From Nannobrachium achirus (taxonomy: Eukaryota; Chordata; Actinopteri; Myctophiformes; Myctophidae): 64,000 nt of DNA. Of the stretch, positions 43,947-54,977 are shown piece after piece. The position numbers and the translations under genes are program-made. Within the stretch, counting starts at the first letter, position 1; each line of letters begins with the position of its first letter. The notes under the pieces are model-generated. The model was given only the letters and a program-made list of their open reading frames with translations, did not search any database and was not told the origin of the DNA. Where the stretch lies: assembly GCA_963921795.1 (NCBI GenBank), contig OY997640.1:7265091-7329090 (forward strand), given 5' to 3'.

Positions 43947-45359
43947 CTTTCCAGTGCTGCATTGTTTTGAAATACTGCCGCCTGTGTCTGCAATGCATTC
44001 TAATGGTGGAAATACACAGTATTTATTACTTAACCACAACCAAACCCATACTTAGTAAAACGGACCTGAGTTGAAGTGGTGCAATGTAACTAATAGTCCT
44101 TGGGCCAAGAGCCAAAATTTCTCATAATGGGTACCACCTGGGATGGCAAATTCTAGTTGTGATTTTTTTTATTCCAATACTTTGAGCTTTCATTCAAGCC
44201 TGCCCTTTTGTGAATGTATGTACAGTGGTCACTGGAGCTCTTCAAACCTTTAATAAAAACCATATATTTTCTTCTGTTCTGTGGCATCAAGAAACCTCAG
44301 AGACACAAAAAACAACAACTGGAATACTGACATGATCCTAAGGAATGGATTCAAGAAATGTATAATTTACCCGTAGTTCATTCTGAGGTGGTAATCTTCA
44401 GCCTCATCTTAAACAAGCACGTTTTAGGAGAAATAGACAGGTCAATAGGCCTTTATGAAATACCACTAAAACCTCCCTAAACATTGATACAAAAGGGTTT
44501 TCAATCAATTCTGGTACCTTTAGGCATGCTTGGGAACATCCCCAAAATCCAGGAAAATATTATTACCACGTTTTCAAGATGGCACCCAAGATGGCTGCTG
44601 GGAGCTTTAAATGGTTTGATTTGAACCAGAAATCAGAACTAACGATGCTTATAACGTGTCTGTCTGTCAGCCAACCAGAAACATGTTTTGAACGTTGGTG
44701 AAAGGCATTTTGTCGTAGAGCCTGCCTACTCTATCTGTACATTTGTGCACGCACACACACACACACAGACAGGCATGGACAAATGCCATATTGGTATCCG
44801 CTCTATACCGGATCTCCAACCCGCAAAGTGAAATGATCCCCACTTCATTTAAGCATGTGGACATTGATGCGACTCATCGGATTTTGACAGCTACCTTCTC
44901 CTCCTCGTTCCGGTCCGTTCCGGCCCACTTTCACCCCTACCTATATAGCAACCACACTAATTACTGAATTAAAAAAATAAATAAACAGGGTCTAATAAAG
45001 GCGTGGCATCTACCTGGATCTCTTCCATCATGGTAGTGTGGTCAAATTCATGACATCACTCTTGCCCAAATATGGAGGGGCGGCAGCCTGCGCACATCGG
45101 TGTTGTCAGGCATACACGGCAACCGGTTGTGTTGTGACTGAGGTCAGACCAGAGCTCTGCTCAGCATGTATAAGACTTGAAAACACTATTGAATTACACT
45201 TCATTCCACAGAGGCGGAGCATTCTGTTATCTTTCTCAGTGTCGTGAGAGAAGGAGATAGATAACTTAGGGAGTCAGAAAGAGGCTAAATAGTTTGTCCA
45301 TTACCCAACAGAACCTAAAACTCTGTTCCTATAACAGTCTATGTATAGATTCAGATTTG
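43947..45359. repeat. Cassette C upstream modules
   Basis: Resumes the module after the Ngaro. A deletion joins TTATTCCAATA to CTTTGAGCTTTC near 44180, removing the hAT target site present in the other cassettes. The TTAA site is empty at 44409-44412. A short (CA)n lies at 44748-44767. CACTTCATTCCACAG, acceptor-like, precedes the zinc-finger exon. Confidence 0.85.
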
Positions 45360-46913
45360 ATGATGAACCGCCACTTCAGGAAGGAGTGTGGTCACAGTCC
45401 TCCCAGACTAAGTTCTGATTGTACATATTCCAGATCTAAGTCGAGCCATGGCAACCTCTATTCCCAAATGCCCATAAATGGACAGACCCCCTCAGAATCG
45501 TGCCAGCAAATCACCAGAATTGTAACCAGCCAGGAACAAGGAAACACAGATGAACCAAAATCTTCCAGTCATCAAAAGTTTACCAAGACTTTAACTCAAC
45601 CAGGAGAAGTGAAGACACATCAGCTGACTTGTACAGGGAAGAAAACTCACATCTGTAAACAGTGTGACAAGAGCTTCAGTAAGTTGGGTCACCTGAAGAG
45701 TCACCAGCATGTACACACTGGAGAAAAACCTTTTCACTGTAAAGAGTGTGACAAGAGTTTCAGTCTGTTAGGTCCCCTGAAGAGACACCTGCGTATCCAC
45801 ACTGGAGAAAAACCTTTTCACTGTAAAGAGTGTGGCAAGAGTTTCAGTCAGTTGGGTCACCTGAAGAGTCACCAGCCTATACACACTGGAGAAAAGCCTT
45901 TTCACTGTAAAGAGTGTGGCAAGAGTTTCAGTCAGTTGGGTCACCTGAAGAGTCACCAGCCTATACACACTGGAGAAAAACCTTTTCACTGTAAAGAGTG
46001 TGGCAAGAGTTTCAGTCAGTTGGGTCACCTGAAGAGTCACCAGCCTATACACACTGGAGAAAAACCTTTTCACTGTAAAGAGTGTGACAAGAGTTTCAGT
46101 CAGTTGGGTCACCTGAAGAGTCACCAGCGTATCCACACTGGAGAAAAACCTTTTCACTGTAAAGAGTGTGACAAGAGTTTCAATCAGTTGGGTCACCTGG
46201 AGAGTCACCAGCGTATACACGCCGGAGAAAAACCTTTCTATTGTAAACAGTGTGACAAAGCTTTTTTTCGCTTAAATGAACTGAAGATTCACCAGCGTAT
46301 CCACACAGGAGAAAAACCTTTCCACTGTAAGCAGTGTGGCAAGAACTTTAGTGTGTTAGGAAATCTGAAGGCACACCAGCGTATCCACACCGGAGAAAAA
46401 CCTTTTCACTGTAAAGAGTGTGGCAAGAGTTTCAGTCAGTTGGCTCACCTGGAGAGTCACCAGCTTATACACACTGGAGAAAAACCTTTTCATTGTAAAG
46501 AGTGTGACAAGAGTTTCAGTCTGTTAAGTCCCCTGAAGAGACACCTGCATATCCACACTGGAGAAAAACCTTTTCACTGTAAAGTGTGTGACAAGGATTT
46601 TGGACTTAAGAAGCACCAACGTATCCACACTGTAGAAAAACCTTTTCACTGTAAAGAGTGTGACAAGAGTTTCAGTGAGTTAGGAACTCTGAAGAGCCAC
46701 CAGCATATCCACACCGGAGAAAAACCTTTCCACTGTAAGCAGTGTGGCAAGAACTTTAGTGTGATAGCGAATCTGAAGGCACACCAGTGTATCCACACTG
46801 GAGAAAAACCTTTTCACTGTAAACAGTGTGACAAGGGTTTCAGTCAGTTAGGTAACCTGAAGAGACACCAGCGTATCCACACTGGAGAAAAACCTATTCA
46901 CTGTAAACAGTGA
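45360..46913 (+). CDS. C2H2 zinc-finger protein, copy C (15 fingers)
   Basis: 517 codons from ATG-ATG at 45360; the frame runs a little further upstream without an ATG. The N-terminal ~95 residues are as in B. Fifteen finger units follow. Fingers 3-5 ([18 protein letters not shown]) are near-identical 84-bp repeats, and 6-7 are close relatives, so the array grew recently by local duplication. Finger 12 (CKVCDKDFGLKKHQRIH) lacks four residues between its second Cys and first His, so it probably cannot fold as a normal finger, and its linker is TVEKPF. The order otherwise includes RLNEL, VLGNL, LLSPL, ELGTL, VIANL and QLGNL types and ends in the shared cut finger HCKQ. Expected to bind a longer DNA target than B or D. 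No stop or frame damage. Confidence 0.9.
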   Translation: MMNRHFRKECGHSPPRLSSDCTYSRSKSSHGNLYSQMPINGQTPSESCQQITRIVTSQEQGNTDEPKSSSHQKFTKTLTQPGEVKTHQLTCTGKKTHICKQCDKSFSKLGHLKSHQHVHTGEKPFHCKECDKSFSLLGPLKRHLRIHTGEKPFHCKECGKSFSQLGHLKSHQPIHTGEKPFHCKECGKSFSQLGHLKSHQPIHTGEKPFHCKECGKSFSQLGHLKSHQPIHTGEKPFHCKECDKSFSQLGHLKSHQRIHTGEKPFHCKECDKSFNQLGHLESHQRIHAGEKPFYCKQCDKAFFRLNELKIHQRIHTGEKPFHCKQCGKNFSVLGNLKAHQRIHTGEKPFHCKECGKSFSQLAHLESHQLIHTGEKPFHCKECDKSFSLLSPLKRHLHIHTGEKPFHCKVCDKDFGLKKHQRIHTVEKPFHCKECDKSFSELGTLKSHQHIHTGEKPFHCKQCGKNFSVIANLKAHQCIHTGEKPFHCKQCDKGFSQLGNLKRHQRIHTGEKPIHCKQ

Positions 46914-47152
46914 AAACCACCACCTGCACGATGGAGGAGAAAGATAATGTGGTCACACCGAAATATGTCTGTAGACTGATAAATGCAGGTTGTGCACGGC
47001 CACCTGTTTTGTTCAGCCAGTGCAGCCCATTGGGAACTAAGTGAGCGGTGATTTTTATGAGTTAATTTCATTAAGGACCATTATGTCACCCCCCTCCCCC
47101 AAAAAAAAGAAGTAAATCCAGCTATCCGGTTAGCTAATATGATTGATGATAG
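46914..47152. other. Cassette C 3' flank
   Basis: Shares the first ~190 bases of the cassette 3' module, then ends in a C/A homopolymer tract at 47089-47110. The solo LTR and later part of the A/B/E module are absent. Confidence 0.6.
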
Positions 47153-47397
47153 TTGTTGTGTTTTGTGTCTCTGACGTTTCTTCATTCCACAGAACTAAAA
47201 GAAAATATATGGTTTAGGAGGAAATTGTGGACAAAATTGAGTTATTAAAGTTTTTTACTTATCATTCATATTCACAAAAGGGTTTGAATTAAAGCTCAAA
47301 GTGTCCCCTTAAAAATAATTACAAACATATAAACATATAATATACAACTTTGCAATATGTCCTGAACATGAGCCAATACCATGATATGCATGCAAAT
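47153..47397 (-). repeat. Inverted, diverged fragment of the cassette upstream module
   Basis: Its reverse complement matches the module part from GGTATTGGCTCATGTTCAGG through GGGGACACTTTGAGC to TTAGTTCTGTGG (compare 12260-12475 in A). Divergence is clearly higher than among the direct copies. Confidence 0.8.
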
Positions 47398-47424
47398 CCG
47401 CCTATAGAAGAAAATAATTAAATG

Positions 47425-47427
<3 letters not shown>

Positions 47428-47464
<37 letters not shown>

Positions 47465-47471
47465 GTATATG

Positions 47472-47522
<51 letters not shown>
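47428..47522. repeat. (AT)n microsatellite
   Basis: Interrupted AT dinucleotide run with GTATATGTATAT in the middle. A related run lies at 54597-54650 downstream of copy D. Confidence 0.95.
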
Positions 47523-47524
<2 letters not shown>

Positions 47525-47728
47525 TATGTATATATTTCTTCAATCTTTTTTTTTTTTAACGTTCTCCACAAGATATCATATCCCTATGATACATTTCTGG
47601 GGTATAACATTCAGTTACACTTGGAAGCTTTAGTACAGTATTGCCTCGTATATCCCAACAGAGCACAGCACAGCACAGCCCACCAGAGCCCAATGCAACC
47701 CACCAGAGCCCAATAGAATCCAACACCT

Positions 47729-49553
47729 TACTTACTTTTACTTACTGCCCTTTATGCCGGCTGGCATGTAGGGCAGCAACAAAGGATCTCCACTCCTGTC
47801 GGTTGTGGGCCAGCGTCTTTATAGAGCCCCAGGTGTGATGCAGGGTCTTCAGCTCTCCCTCCACTGTCCTACGCCAGGTGATTTTGGGCCGGCCTCTCTT
47901 ACGTTTGCCGTCTGGTGTCCAGTGAAGGGCAGTTTGGGTGATGTTGTCCTGCTCTCTACGGATTACATGCCCAATCCATTTCCACCGCCTTCTCATGAGG
48001 ATGGTAGCCATGTTGTCCTGTTTGCACAGGCTAAGAAGGTGTTGATTGGAGATGGTTTGGGGCCAGAATATTCGTTGTATTTTCCGTAGGCTTTTGGTGT
48101 GGAACGTTGATAGTTTGTGAAGATCATTATCTGTTGTTCTCCAACATTCAGATGCATATAGCAGGGTAGACAGGACACAGCTCTGGTACAGTCTCAGCTT
48201 GGTGTTGGTGCTGTACTGTGCCGACTTCCAGACGTTGTTGAGCCTCTGTAAGGTGTTTCTTGCCTTGCTGAGTCTGCTTGTGATGTCACTGTCTGCACCT
48301 CCATCATGACTGACAACACTGCCTAAGTATGTGAAATGATCTGTTGTGGGTAGGTTTGTTCCGTCTATTTGTATTGGTGAGGGGTTTGGGATGTTCAGGG
48401 TCATCAGCTCTGTCTTCTTCTGGTTGATATTCAGACCAATTTGCTTTGCAAAGGTGTTTAGGCGACATGTTTTCTCTTGCAACTGCTGGTGTGTGTGCGA
48501 GAACAAGGCCAGGTCATCTGCAAAGTCGAGATCTTCCAATTGTGTGAAGAGAGTCCATCTGATGCCTCGCGGTTTGTCTTCGGTGGTTCTTCTCATCACC
48601 CAGTCTATGACTAAGTTAAAGAGTAGTGCAGACATAACACAACCTTGCCTCACCCCCGTTTTGACTGCGAAACTGTGTTGACTATTTCCAATTTGGCATA
48701 TGAAATTGTTATAGAAGCTGTTGATGAGAAGGACAAGTTGTTTTGGAATCCCATATGCACGTAGTATTTTCCATAAGCTGTCTCTATGAATACTATCGAA
48801 TGCCTTCTCAAAATCCACAAAGTTGATATACAGTTGTCTCTGCCACTCTGTGCACTGCTCTATGATGTTGCGTAACGTAAATATATGGTCAACGCATCCT
48901 CTACCTTTTCGGAACCCTGCTTGTTCCTCTCGAAGTTGTTTATCTACCGCATCCGAAATTCTTTGTACGATAATTTTGGCAAGGATTTTGCTGGGAATAG
49001 ACAAAAGGGTGATACCACGCCAGTTGTTACAGTTCCTGAGAGCACCTTTCTTTGGGATCTTCACAATTATGCCTTTTGTCCAGTCATCTGGGACCTTCTT
49101 CCCCTCCCATATGGCTGTGAAGAGTGGTTTTAGCGCTTTAGCTGCCACCTCTGGGTCTGCCTTGAACAACTCTGCATTTAGGTTGTCCTGCCCAGGAGAT
49201 TTCCCATTCTTGAGGGATTTGATGGAGGAGAGGATCTCTTCGATCTCTGGTGGTTCAATCTCAACATCTAGGTCAGCCTCTGCTTCTTGTATATCAGCCT
49301 CTAATGTTGGCGGTGGTCTGTTGAGGATTTCGCTGAAGTGTTCTGCCCATCGATTCTCTATTTCCGTTTCAGATGTAAGGAGTCGTCCGTGCTTGTCCAT
49401 GATTGGCACGTTGGTGTTTCGACGATACTTTCCACAGATTGTATTTGTGATCCTGTAAACAGTCCCCTGTTCCCCTCTCTTGGCTGCATCTTCTGCCTGT
49501 TTTACAAGGTCCTCCATGTAGGCCCTCTTGTCAGCTCTAATCATCCTCTAATC
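47729..49553 (-). mobile_element. 5'-truncated LINE with short tandem tail
   Basis: 1825 bp on the minus strand, ending in a TAAGTAAAAGTAAGTAAG-type tail (47729-47750). An 11-bp duplication ATCCAACACCT lies at 47718-47728 and 49554-49564. The matching site after copy D (near 54888) is empty, which confirms the limits. Only the reverse-transcriptase half of the LINE was copied. Confidence 0.92.
47742..49544 (-). CDS. LINE reverse transcriptase (endonuclease part missing)
   Basis: 600 codons without a stop. RT landmarks: SIKSLKNGKSPGQDNLNAEL (108-127), WRGITLLSIPSKILAK (175-190), EEQAGFRKGRGCVDHIF (206-222), NFVDFEKAFDS (241-251), the GVRQGC turn (297-302) and the catalytic FADD (341-344). The C-terminal part has RRWKWIGHVIRRE and KRKRGRPKITWRRT. 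The motif set fits RTE-like LINEs; the clade is not certain. The apurinic endonuclease that should precede the RT is absent because the insertion is 5'-truncated, so this copy could not move itself. The ATG at 49544 is simply the first in the inserted part. The intact frame implies a recent event and an active source elsewhere. Confidence 0.9.
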   Translation of the reverse strand: MIRADKRAYMEDLVKQAEDAAKRGEQGTVYRITNTICGKYRRNTNVPIMDKHGRLLTSETEIENRWAEHFSEILNRPPPTLEADIQEAEADLDVEIEPPEIEEILSSIKSLKNGKSPGQDNLNAELFKADPEVAAKALKPLFTAIWEGKKVPDDWTKGIIVKIPKKGALRNCNNWRGITLLSIPSKILAKIIVQRISDAVDKQLREEQAGFRKGRGCVDHIFTLRNIIEQCTEWQRQLYINFVDFEKAFDSIHRDSLWKILRAYGIPKQLVLLINSFYNNFICQIGNSQHSFAVKTGVRQGCVMSALLFNLVIDWVMRRTTEDKPRGIRWTLFTQLEDLDFADDLALFSHTHQQLQEKTCRLNTFAKQIGLNINQKKTELMTLNIPNPSPIQIDGTNLPTTDHFTYLGSVVSHDGGADSDITSRLSKARNTLQRLNNVWKSAQYSTNTKLRLYQSCVLSTLLYASECWRTTDNDLHKLSTFHTKSLRKIQRIFWPQTISNQHLLSLCKQDNMATILMRRRWKWIGHVIRREQDNITQTALHWTPDGKRKRGRPKITWRRTVEGELKTLHHTWGSIKTLAHNRQEWRSFVAALHASRHKGQ

Positions 49554-49582
49554 ATCCAACACCTAAGTCCAGCCTATTCATA

Positions 49583-50359
49583 CACTCGCCACAAAAAGTT
49601 CGGAAATCTAACTTTGGTCAATTATATCTCCCCTTTAATAAACCCAAATGGTATTGTGTTTTATATCATTTTCATTGCTGATTTGTCACCTTTACAACGA
49701 GAAACAGCTTGTAAGCATCGGGCATTCGAGGCATGAGCTACACAGCCAAACGTGTGGGTTGCGCTGACCAAAAATTTGCCAACATTCGGTCCATTATATC
49801 CCCCCTTTAATTGTGCCAAATGGTATTGTGTTTGATATCATTGTTATCGTTGATTTGTCACCTTTACAATCAGGTACAGTTTGTAAGGATCTGGCATTCG
49901 TGGCATGAGAAACACAGCCAAACGTGTGGGTAGCGCTCCTCCAAAAATTGTCAAAATGGCCTGGCAGGCCTGCAATACTGTTCTTTTGGTCTTCACCTTT
50001 GTTACTTGGGGCATTGAATGATTGCACTCTCTCACAGTAATAAGGAAAAGAAAAAACAACACATATTGGCAATTTTTACACTTTATTAATGTTAAGCTCA
50101 GTGTCAGGGAAGCCCAAAACGAGAGTAAATGCCAGCAGAACAGTATATTGCAAGCCATTTTGGCAAAATTCTGGTCGGCGCTACCCACACGTTTGGCTGT
50201 GTAGCTCATGCCTCGAATGCCCGATGCTTACAAGCTGTACTTCGTTGTAAAGGTGACAAATCAACGATAAAAATAATAAAAAACACAATACCATTTGGGT
50301 TTATTAAAAGGGAGATATAATCGACCAAAGTTAGATTTCCGAACTTTTTGTGGCAAGTT
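49583..50359. mobile_element. Fold-back MITE with long inverted arms, TA target
   Basis: 777 bp. Arms start CGCCACAAAAAGTTCGGAAA and mirror at the right end (CCGAACTTTTTGTGGC), with similarity extending about 180 bases on each side, including the GCCAAACGTGTGGG motif. Flanked by TA (49581-49582 and 50360-50361). TA target suggests Tc1/mariner. The left arm contains a second, tandem-like copy of the arm sequence (from about 49790). Confidence 0.8.
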
Positions 50360-51022
50360 TAGTTTATTTTTATTTATTTTATTTATTTTTATGAAATGAC
50401 GGCTCTGGCTTTGGCCACCCATAGCTATGCAGTATCTAACAATTCTCTGTCTGTCTGTGGTTTATTTACTCTATGCATTGTGTTTATTTGTGCAAAATCA
50501 CTGTGCACAGCATTTTCAGCTGACTTTCCCCACCAGGCAGACAGACAGTGTCTGCTGTACAGTTTGGTCTTGGCTTCTGTGGAGTTTTGACTTTCCATTG
50601 AAATTCATCACAGTAAAAAACAGCAGCCAAGAGCAAAGAGCAACACTCACAAAGTGAGAAAAACAACAACAACAGACAAACCAAAACTTTCCAGTGCTGC
50701 ATTGTTTCAAAATACTGCCGCATGTGTCTGCAATGCATTCTAATGGTGGAAATACACAGTATTTATTACTTAACCACTTAAACCCATACTTAGTAAAAGG
50801 GACCTGAGTTGCAGTGTAATGTAACTAAAAGTCCTTGGGCCAAGAGCCAAAATTTCTCATATGGGTACCACCTGGGATGGCAAATTCTAGTTGTGATTTA
50901 TTTTATTCCAATACATCCCTAGATTACGTTTTGATATGATAGACCTTGCTGACTGGTAACTAAATTGTTGTTATCAGCTGCTATAGTTACTGTCACATTT
51001 TAGACACGGGTGCATACCTTGG

Positions 51023-52335
51023 CATTCCCGAGGGAAGTAGGGGTGCTGGGGGGGCGGCCGCACCGTCTTCCCCAGGTCCCACCGCACCCCCCCCCCCCCC
51101 CCCTATTTCCAGTACAATTTCAAAATAAACATGTGTTGAATGATCGACTGTTGTTGCGACCGAAGGTCGCATATACCCTGAAAAACCGTGTCGCTTGAGT
51201 GACCTTCCTTCCTTCTGTAACCTTCCTTCTGTACGGGAGTGATGTCAGTGTGATGTCAGCGAGTTGTGACATCACTTCCTGTACGGGGCGGCTACACGAA
51301 ATGTGGATAACACTATATATGGAGATAGTCCAGTCCATCATGTCATATGGGACTACCGTCATAGACAGTAGCCAAAAGAGAAGGATACACAAGACTAAGA
51401 AAGACAAAAAAAGAGAAGAATAAAAAAGAAAAAAAAGGAGGAGGAGGATAAAGATACCAAAAGGAGAGAGAAGAAAGGGTGGATGAGGTACAATGTGTCT
51501 CAGAAAAGAAAATGTAACAAGGAGGGTGGCAACGGGGCGGCTAGATAAAGTTATTAGGCCTGGATCCAACTTTAAGTCGACGCACAGGATTCCAGAAGTG
51601 TAGCGCTTATTCGCTCTTGTATCAAACTGGTACTCGAAACGTTCTTAGAATTTAATATATATTTTCTAAAGTAAATATGGGGGCGGCTGTAAAAAAAAGA
51701 GAAGAATAAAAAAGAAAAAAAGGAGGAGGAGGATAAAGATACCAAAAGGAGAGAGAAGAAAGGGTGGATGAGGTATCCTCCTTGTCAAGCTCGACGTTGG
51801 GCATTTGGACCTATACATGGAGAAATGGAGCGAACCTGTTTGGCCTAAACATGGAGATGTGGTACAGAATGACTCATATATGGGCAAAAAATGTGTCATG
51901 TGACATCACTTCCTGTACAGACAGTCAGACAGACTCCGGCCTAACAATGGCTACTGTCTATGACGGTAGTCCCATATGACATGATGGACTGAACTATCTC
52001 CATATATATAGTTTTCTCCACATCTCCATGTTTAGGCCCTATCGCTCACACCCTAGGTGGGGTTGGCGATAGGGCCTTTCTGTGTGGAGTTTGCATGTTC
52101 TCCCCGTGTCTCCCAGGGTTGATACCCTCACAAAAACATGAACAAACTCCCCCCAGAATGACAACAACTAGAATCGTCAGAGAAACGCTGTGGTTGGCCA
52201 GCATGTCACGCTGAGGTCGCATTCCACCCTCAGGTGTCTTACTAGTATAGACAAAAAAAAAGAAAGACTCTTGTTTTGAAATGTGCTTCTGCGCGTGACA
52301 GCCCCTCCTACTGTAAATTAGTTCCCGCGGCTATG
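51023..52335. mobile_element. hAT-type element in cassette D with a foreign core
   Basis: Same ends and same TACCTTGG duplication (51015-51022 and 52336-52343) as the B element at 29720-30701. However, most of the B core is missing and about 1.1 kb of other sequence (~51154-52270) takes its place. Confidence 0.8.
51300..52030. repeat. Fold-back structure inside the cassette D insertion
   Basis: 51311-51372 (ATATATGGAGATAGTCCAGT to CATAGACAGTAGCC) is mirrored by 51949-52012. Between them an AAGAGAAGAATAAAAAAG-type stretch of about 80 bp is directly repeated (51411-51488 and 51698-51775). 52060-52125 includes TGTGTGGAGTTTGCATGTTC, a stretch common in fish interspersed repeats. Confidence 0.75.
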
Positions 52336-53593
52336 TACCTTGGTATTGACTCATGTTCAGGACATAGGCCTATTGCAAAGTTTTATATTATGTGTTTGTT
52401 ATCATTTTTAAGGGGATACTTTGAGCTTTCATTCAAGCCGGCCCTTTTGTGAATGTATGTACAGTGGTCACTGGAGCTCTTCAAACCTTTAATAAAAAAT
52501 AAAAAAATCTCCCACAATTTCCATCTAAACCATATATTTTCTTCTGTTCTGTGGCATCAAGAAACATCAGAGACACAAAAACAACAACTGGAATACTGAC
52601 ATGACCCTAAGGAATGGATTCAAGAAATGTATAATTTACCCGTAGTTCATTCTGGGGTGGTAATCTTCAGCCTCATCTTAAACAAGCACGTTTTAGGAGA
52701 AATAGACAGGTCAATAGGCCTTTATGAAATACCACTAAAACCTCCCTAAACATTGATACAAAAGGGTTTTCAATCGATTCTGGTACCTTTAGGCATGCTT
52801 GGGAACATCCCCAAAATCCAGGAAAATATTATTACCACATTTTCCAAGATGGCACCCAAGATGGCTGCTGGGAGCTTTAAATGGTTTGATTTGAACCAGA
52901 AATCAGAACTAACGATGCTTATAACGTGTCTGTCTGTCAGCCAACCAGAAACATGTTTTGAACGTTGGTGAAATGCATTTTGTCGTAGAGCCTGCCTACT
53001 CTATCTGTACATTTGTGCACGCACACACACACACACACACACACACAGGCATGGACAAATGCCATATCGGTATCCGCTCTATTTAAGCATGTGGACATTG
53101 ATGCGACTCATCGGATTTTGACAGCTGCCTTCTCCTCCTCGTTCCGATCCGTTCCGGCCCACTTTCACCCCTACCTATATAGCAACCACACTAATTACTG
53201 AATTAAAAAAATAAATAAACTGGGTCTAATAAAGGCGTGGCATCTACCTGGATCTCTTCCATTATGGTAGTGTGGTCAAATTCATGACATCACTCTTGCC
53301 CAAATATGGAGGGGCGGCAGCCTGCGCACATCGGTGTTGTCAGGCATACACGGCAACCGGTTGTGTTGTGACTGAGGTCAGACCAGAGCTCTGCTCAGCA
53401 TGTATAAGACTTGAAAACACTATTGAATTACACTTCATTCCACAGAGGCGGAGCATTCAGTTATCTTTATCAGTGTCGTGAGAGAAGGAGATAGATAACT
53501 TAGGGAGTCAGAAAGAGGCTAAATAATTTGTCCATTACCCAACAGAACCTAAAACTCTGTTCCTATAACAGTCTATGTATAGATTCAGATTTG

Positions 53594-54403
53594 ATGATGA
53601 ACCGCCACTTCAGGAAGGAGTGTGGTCACAGTCCTCCCAGACTAAGTTCTGATTGTACATATTCCAGATCTAAGTCGAGCCATGGCAACCTCTATTCCCA
53701 AATGCCCATAAATGGACAGATCCCCTCAGAATCGTGCCAGCAAATCACCAGAATTGTAACCAGCCAGGAACAAGGAGACACAGATGAACCAAAATCTTCC
53801 AGTCATCAAAAGTTTACCAAGACTTTAACTCAACCAGGAGAAGTGAAGACACATCAGCTGACTTGTACAGGGAAGAAAACTCACATCTGTAAACAGTGTG
53901 ACAAGAGTTTCTGTAAGTTGGGTCACCTGAAGAGTCACCAGCGTATACACACTGGAGGAAGACCTTTTCACTGTAAAGAGTGTGGCAAGAGTTTCAGTCT
54001 GTTAGGTCCCCTGAAGAGACACCTGCGTATCCACACTGGAGAAAAACCTTTTCACTGTAAAGAGTGTGGCAAGAGTTTCAGTCAGTTGGGTCACCTGGAG
54101 AGTCACCAGCGTATACACGCCGGAGAAAAACCTTTCTATTGTAAACAGTGTGACAAAGCTTTTTTTCGCTTAAATGAACTGAAGATTCACCAGCGTATCC
54201 ACACAGGAGAAAAACCTTTCCACTGTAAGCAGTGTGGCAAGAACTTTAATGTGTTAGGAAATCTGAAGGCACACCAGCGTATACACACCGGAGAAAAACC
54301 TTTTCACTGTAAACAGTGTGACAAGGGTTTCAGTCAGTTAGGTAACCTGAAGAGACACCAGCGTATCCACACTGGAGAAAAACCTTTTCACTGTAAACAG
54401 TGA
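53594..54403 (+). CDS. C2H2 zinc-finger protein, copy D (6 fingers)
   Basis: 269 codons from ATG-ATG at 53594, with the same N-terminal ~95 residues as B and C. Six Krueppel-type fingers: KLGHL, LLGPL, QLGHL, RLNEL, VLGNL and QLGNL types, then the cut finger HCKQ. Finger 3 ends [16 protein letters not shown], a junction otherwise found only after finger 7 of C. D therefore reads like C with fingers 3-7 collapsed to one and 10-14 missing, or C is an expanded D. Finger 1 has an extra Cys (SFCKLGHL), and the linker after it is TGGRPF. Frame intact. Role as for copy B, with a shorter expected DNA target. Confidence 0.9.
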   Translation: MMNRHFRKECGHSPPRLSSDCTYSRSKSSHGNLYSQMPINGQIPSESCQQITRIVTSQEQGDTDEPKSSSHQKFTKTLTQPGEVKTHQLTCTGKKTHICKQCDKSFCKLGHLKSHQRIHTGGRPFHCKECGKSFSLLGPLKRHLRIHTGEKPFHCKECGKSFSQLGHLESHQRIHAGEKPFYCKQCDKAFFRLNELKIHQRIHTGEKPFHCKQCGKNFNVLGNLKAHQRIHTGEKPFHCKQCDKGFSQLGNLKRHQRIHTGEKPFHCKQ

Positions 54404-54593
54404 AAACCACCATCTGCACGATGGAGGGAGAAAGATAATGTGGTCTCACCGAAATATGTCTGTAGACTGATAAATGCAGGTTGTGCACGGCCACCTGTTT
54501 TGTTCAGCCAGTGCAGCCCATTGGGAAGTGAGTGAGCGGTGATTTTTACGAGTTAATTTCATTAAGAACCATTAACCATTAAGAACCATTATG

Positions 54594-54653
<60 letters not shown>

Positions 54654-54937
54654 TATGTATATATTTCTTCAATCTTTTTTTTTTACCGTTCTCCACAAGA
54701 TATCATATCCCTATGATACCTTTCTGGGGTAAAACATTCAGTTAATTGTAAAAGAGTCAAGTTGTTACCTGTACACTGTTACACTTGGAAGCTTTAGTAC
54801 AGTATTGCCTCGTATATCCCAACAGAGCAGAGCACAGCACAGCCCACCAGAGCCCAATGCAACCCACCAGAGCCCAATAGAATCCAACACCTAAGTCCAG
54901 CCTATCAAACATATCATTTTCCAAATGTCTGAGTGAG

Positions 54938-54977
<40 letters not shown>

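Larger units (their letters stand above)
50391..53593. repeat. Cassette D upstream modules
   Basis: Starts ATGAAATGACGGCTCTGGC and is colinear with A and B. Holds the compound insertion at 51023-52335; the TTAA site (near 52677) is empty; short (CA)n at 53022-53047. A ~35-bp deletion after it removes the TCCAACC-CACTTC part. Non-coding on the + strand. Confidence 0.85.

Noticed and set aside
45768-46220. 150-codon minus-strand frame in zinc-finger copy C
   Set aside because: Antisense of repeated finger units; periodicity comes from the 84-bp repeat.
48346-49458. Plus-strand frames over the LINE reverse transcriptase
   Set aside because: Antisense to a frame with clear RT motifs.
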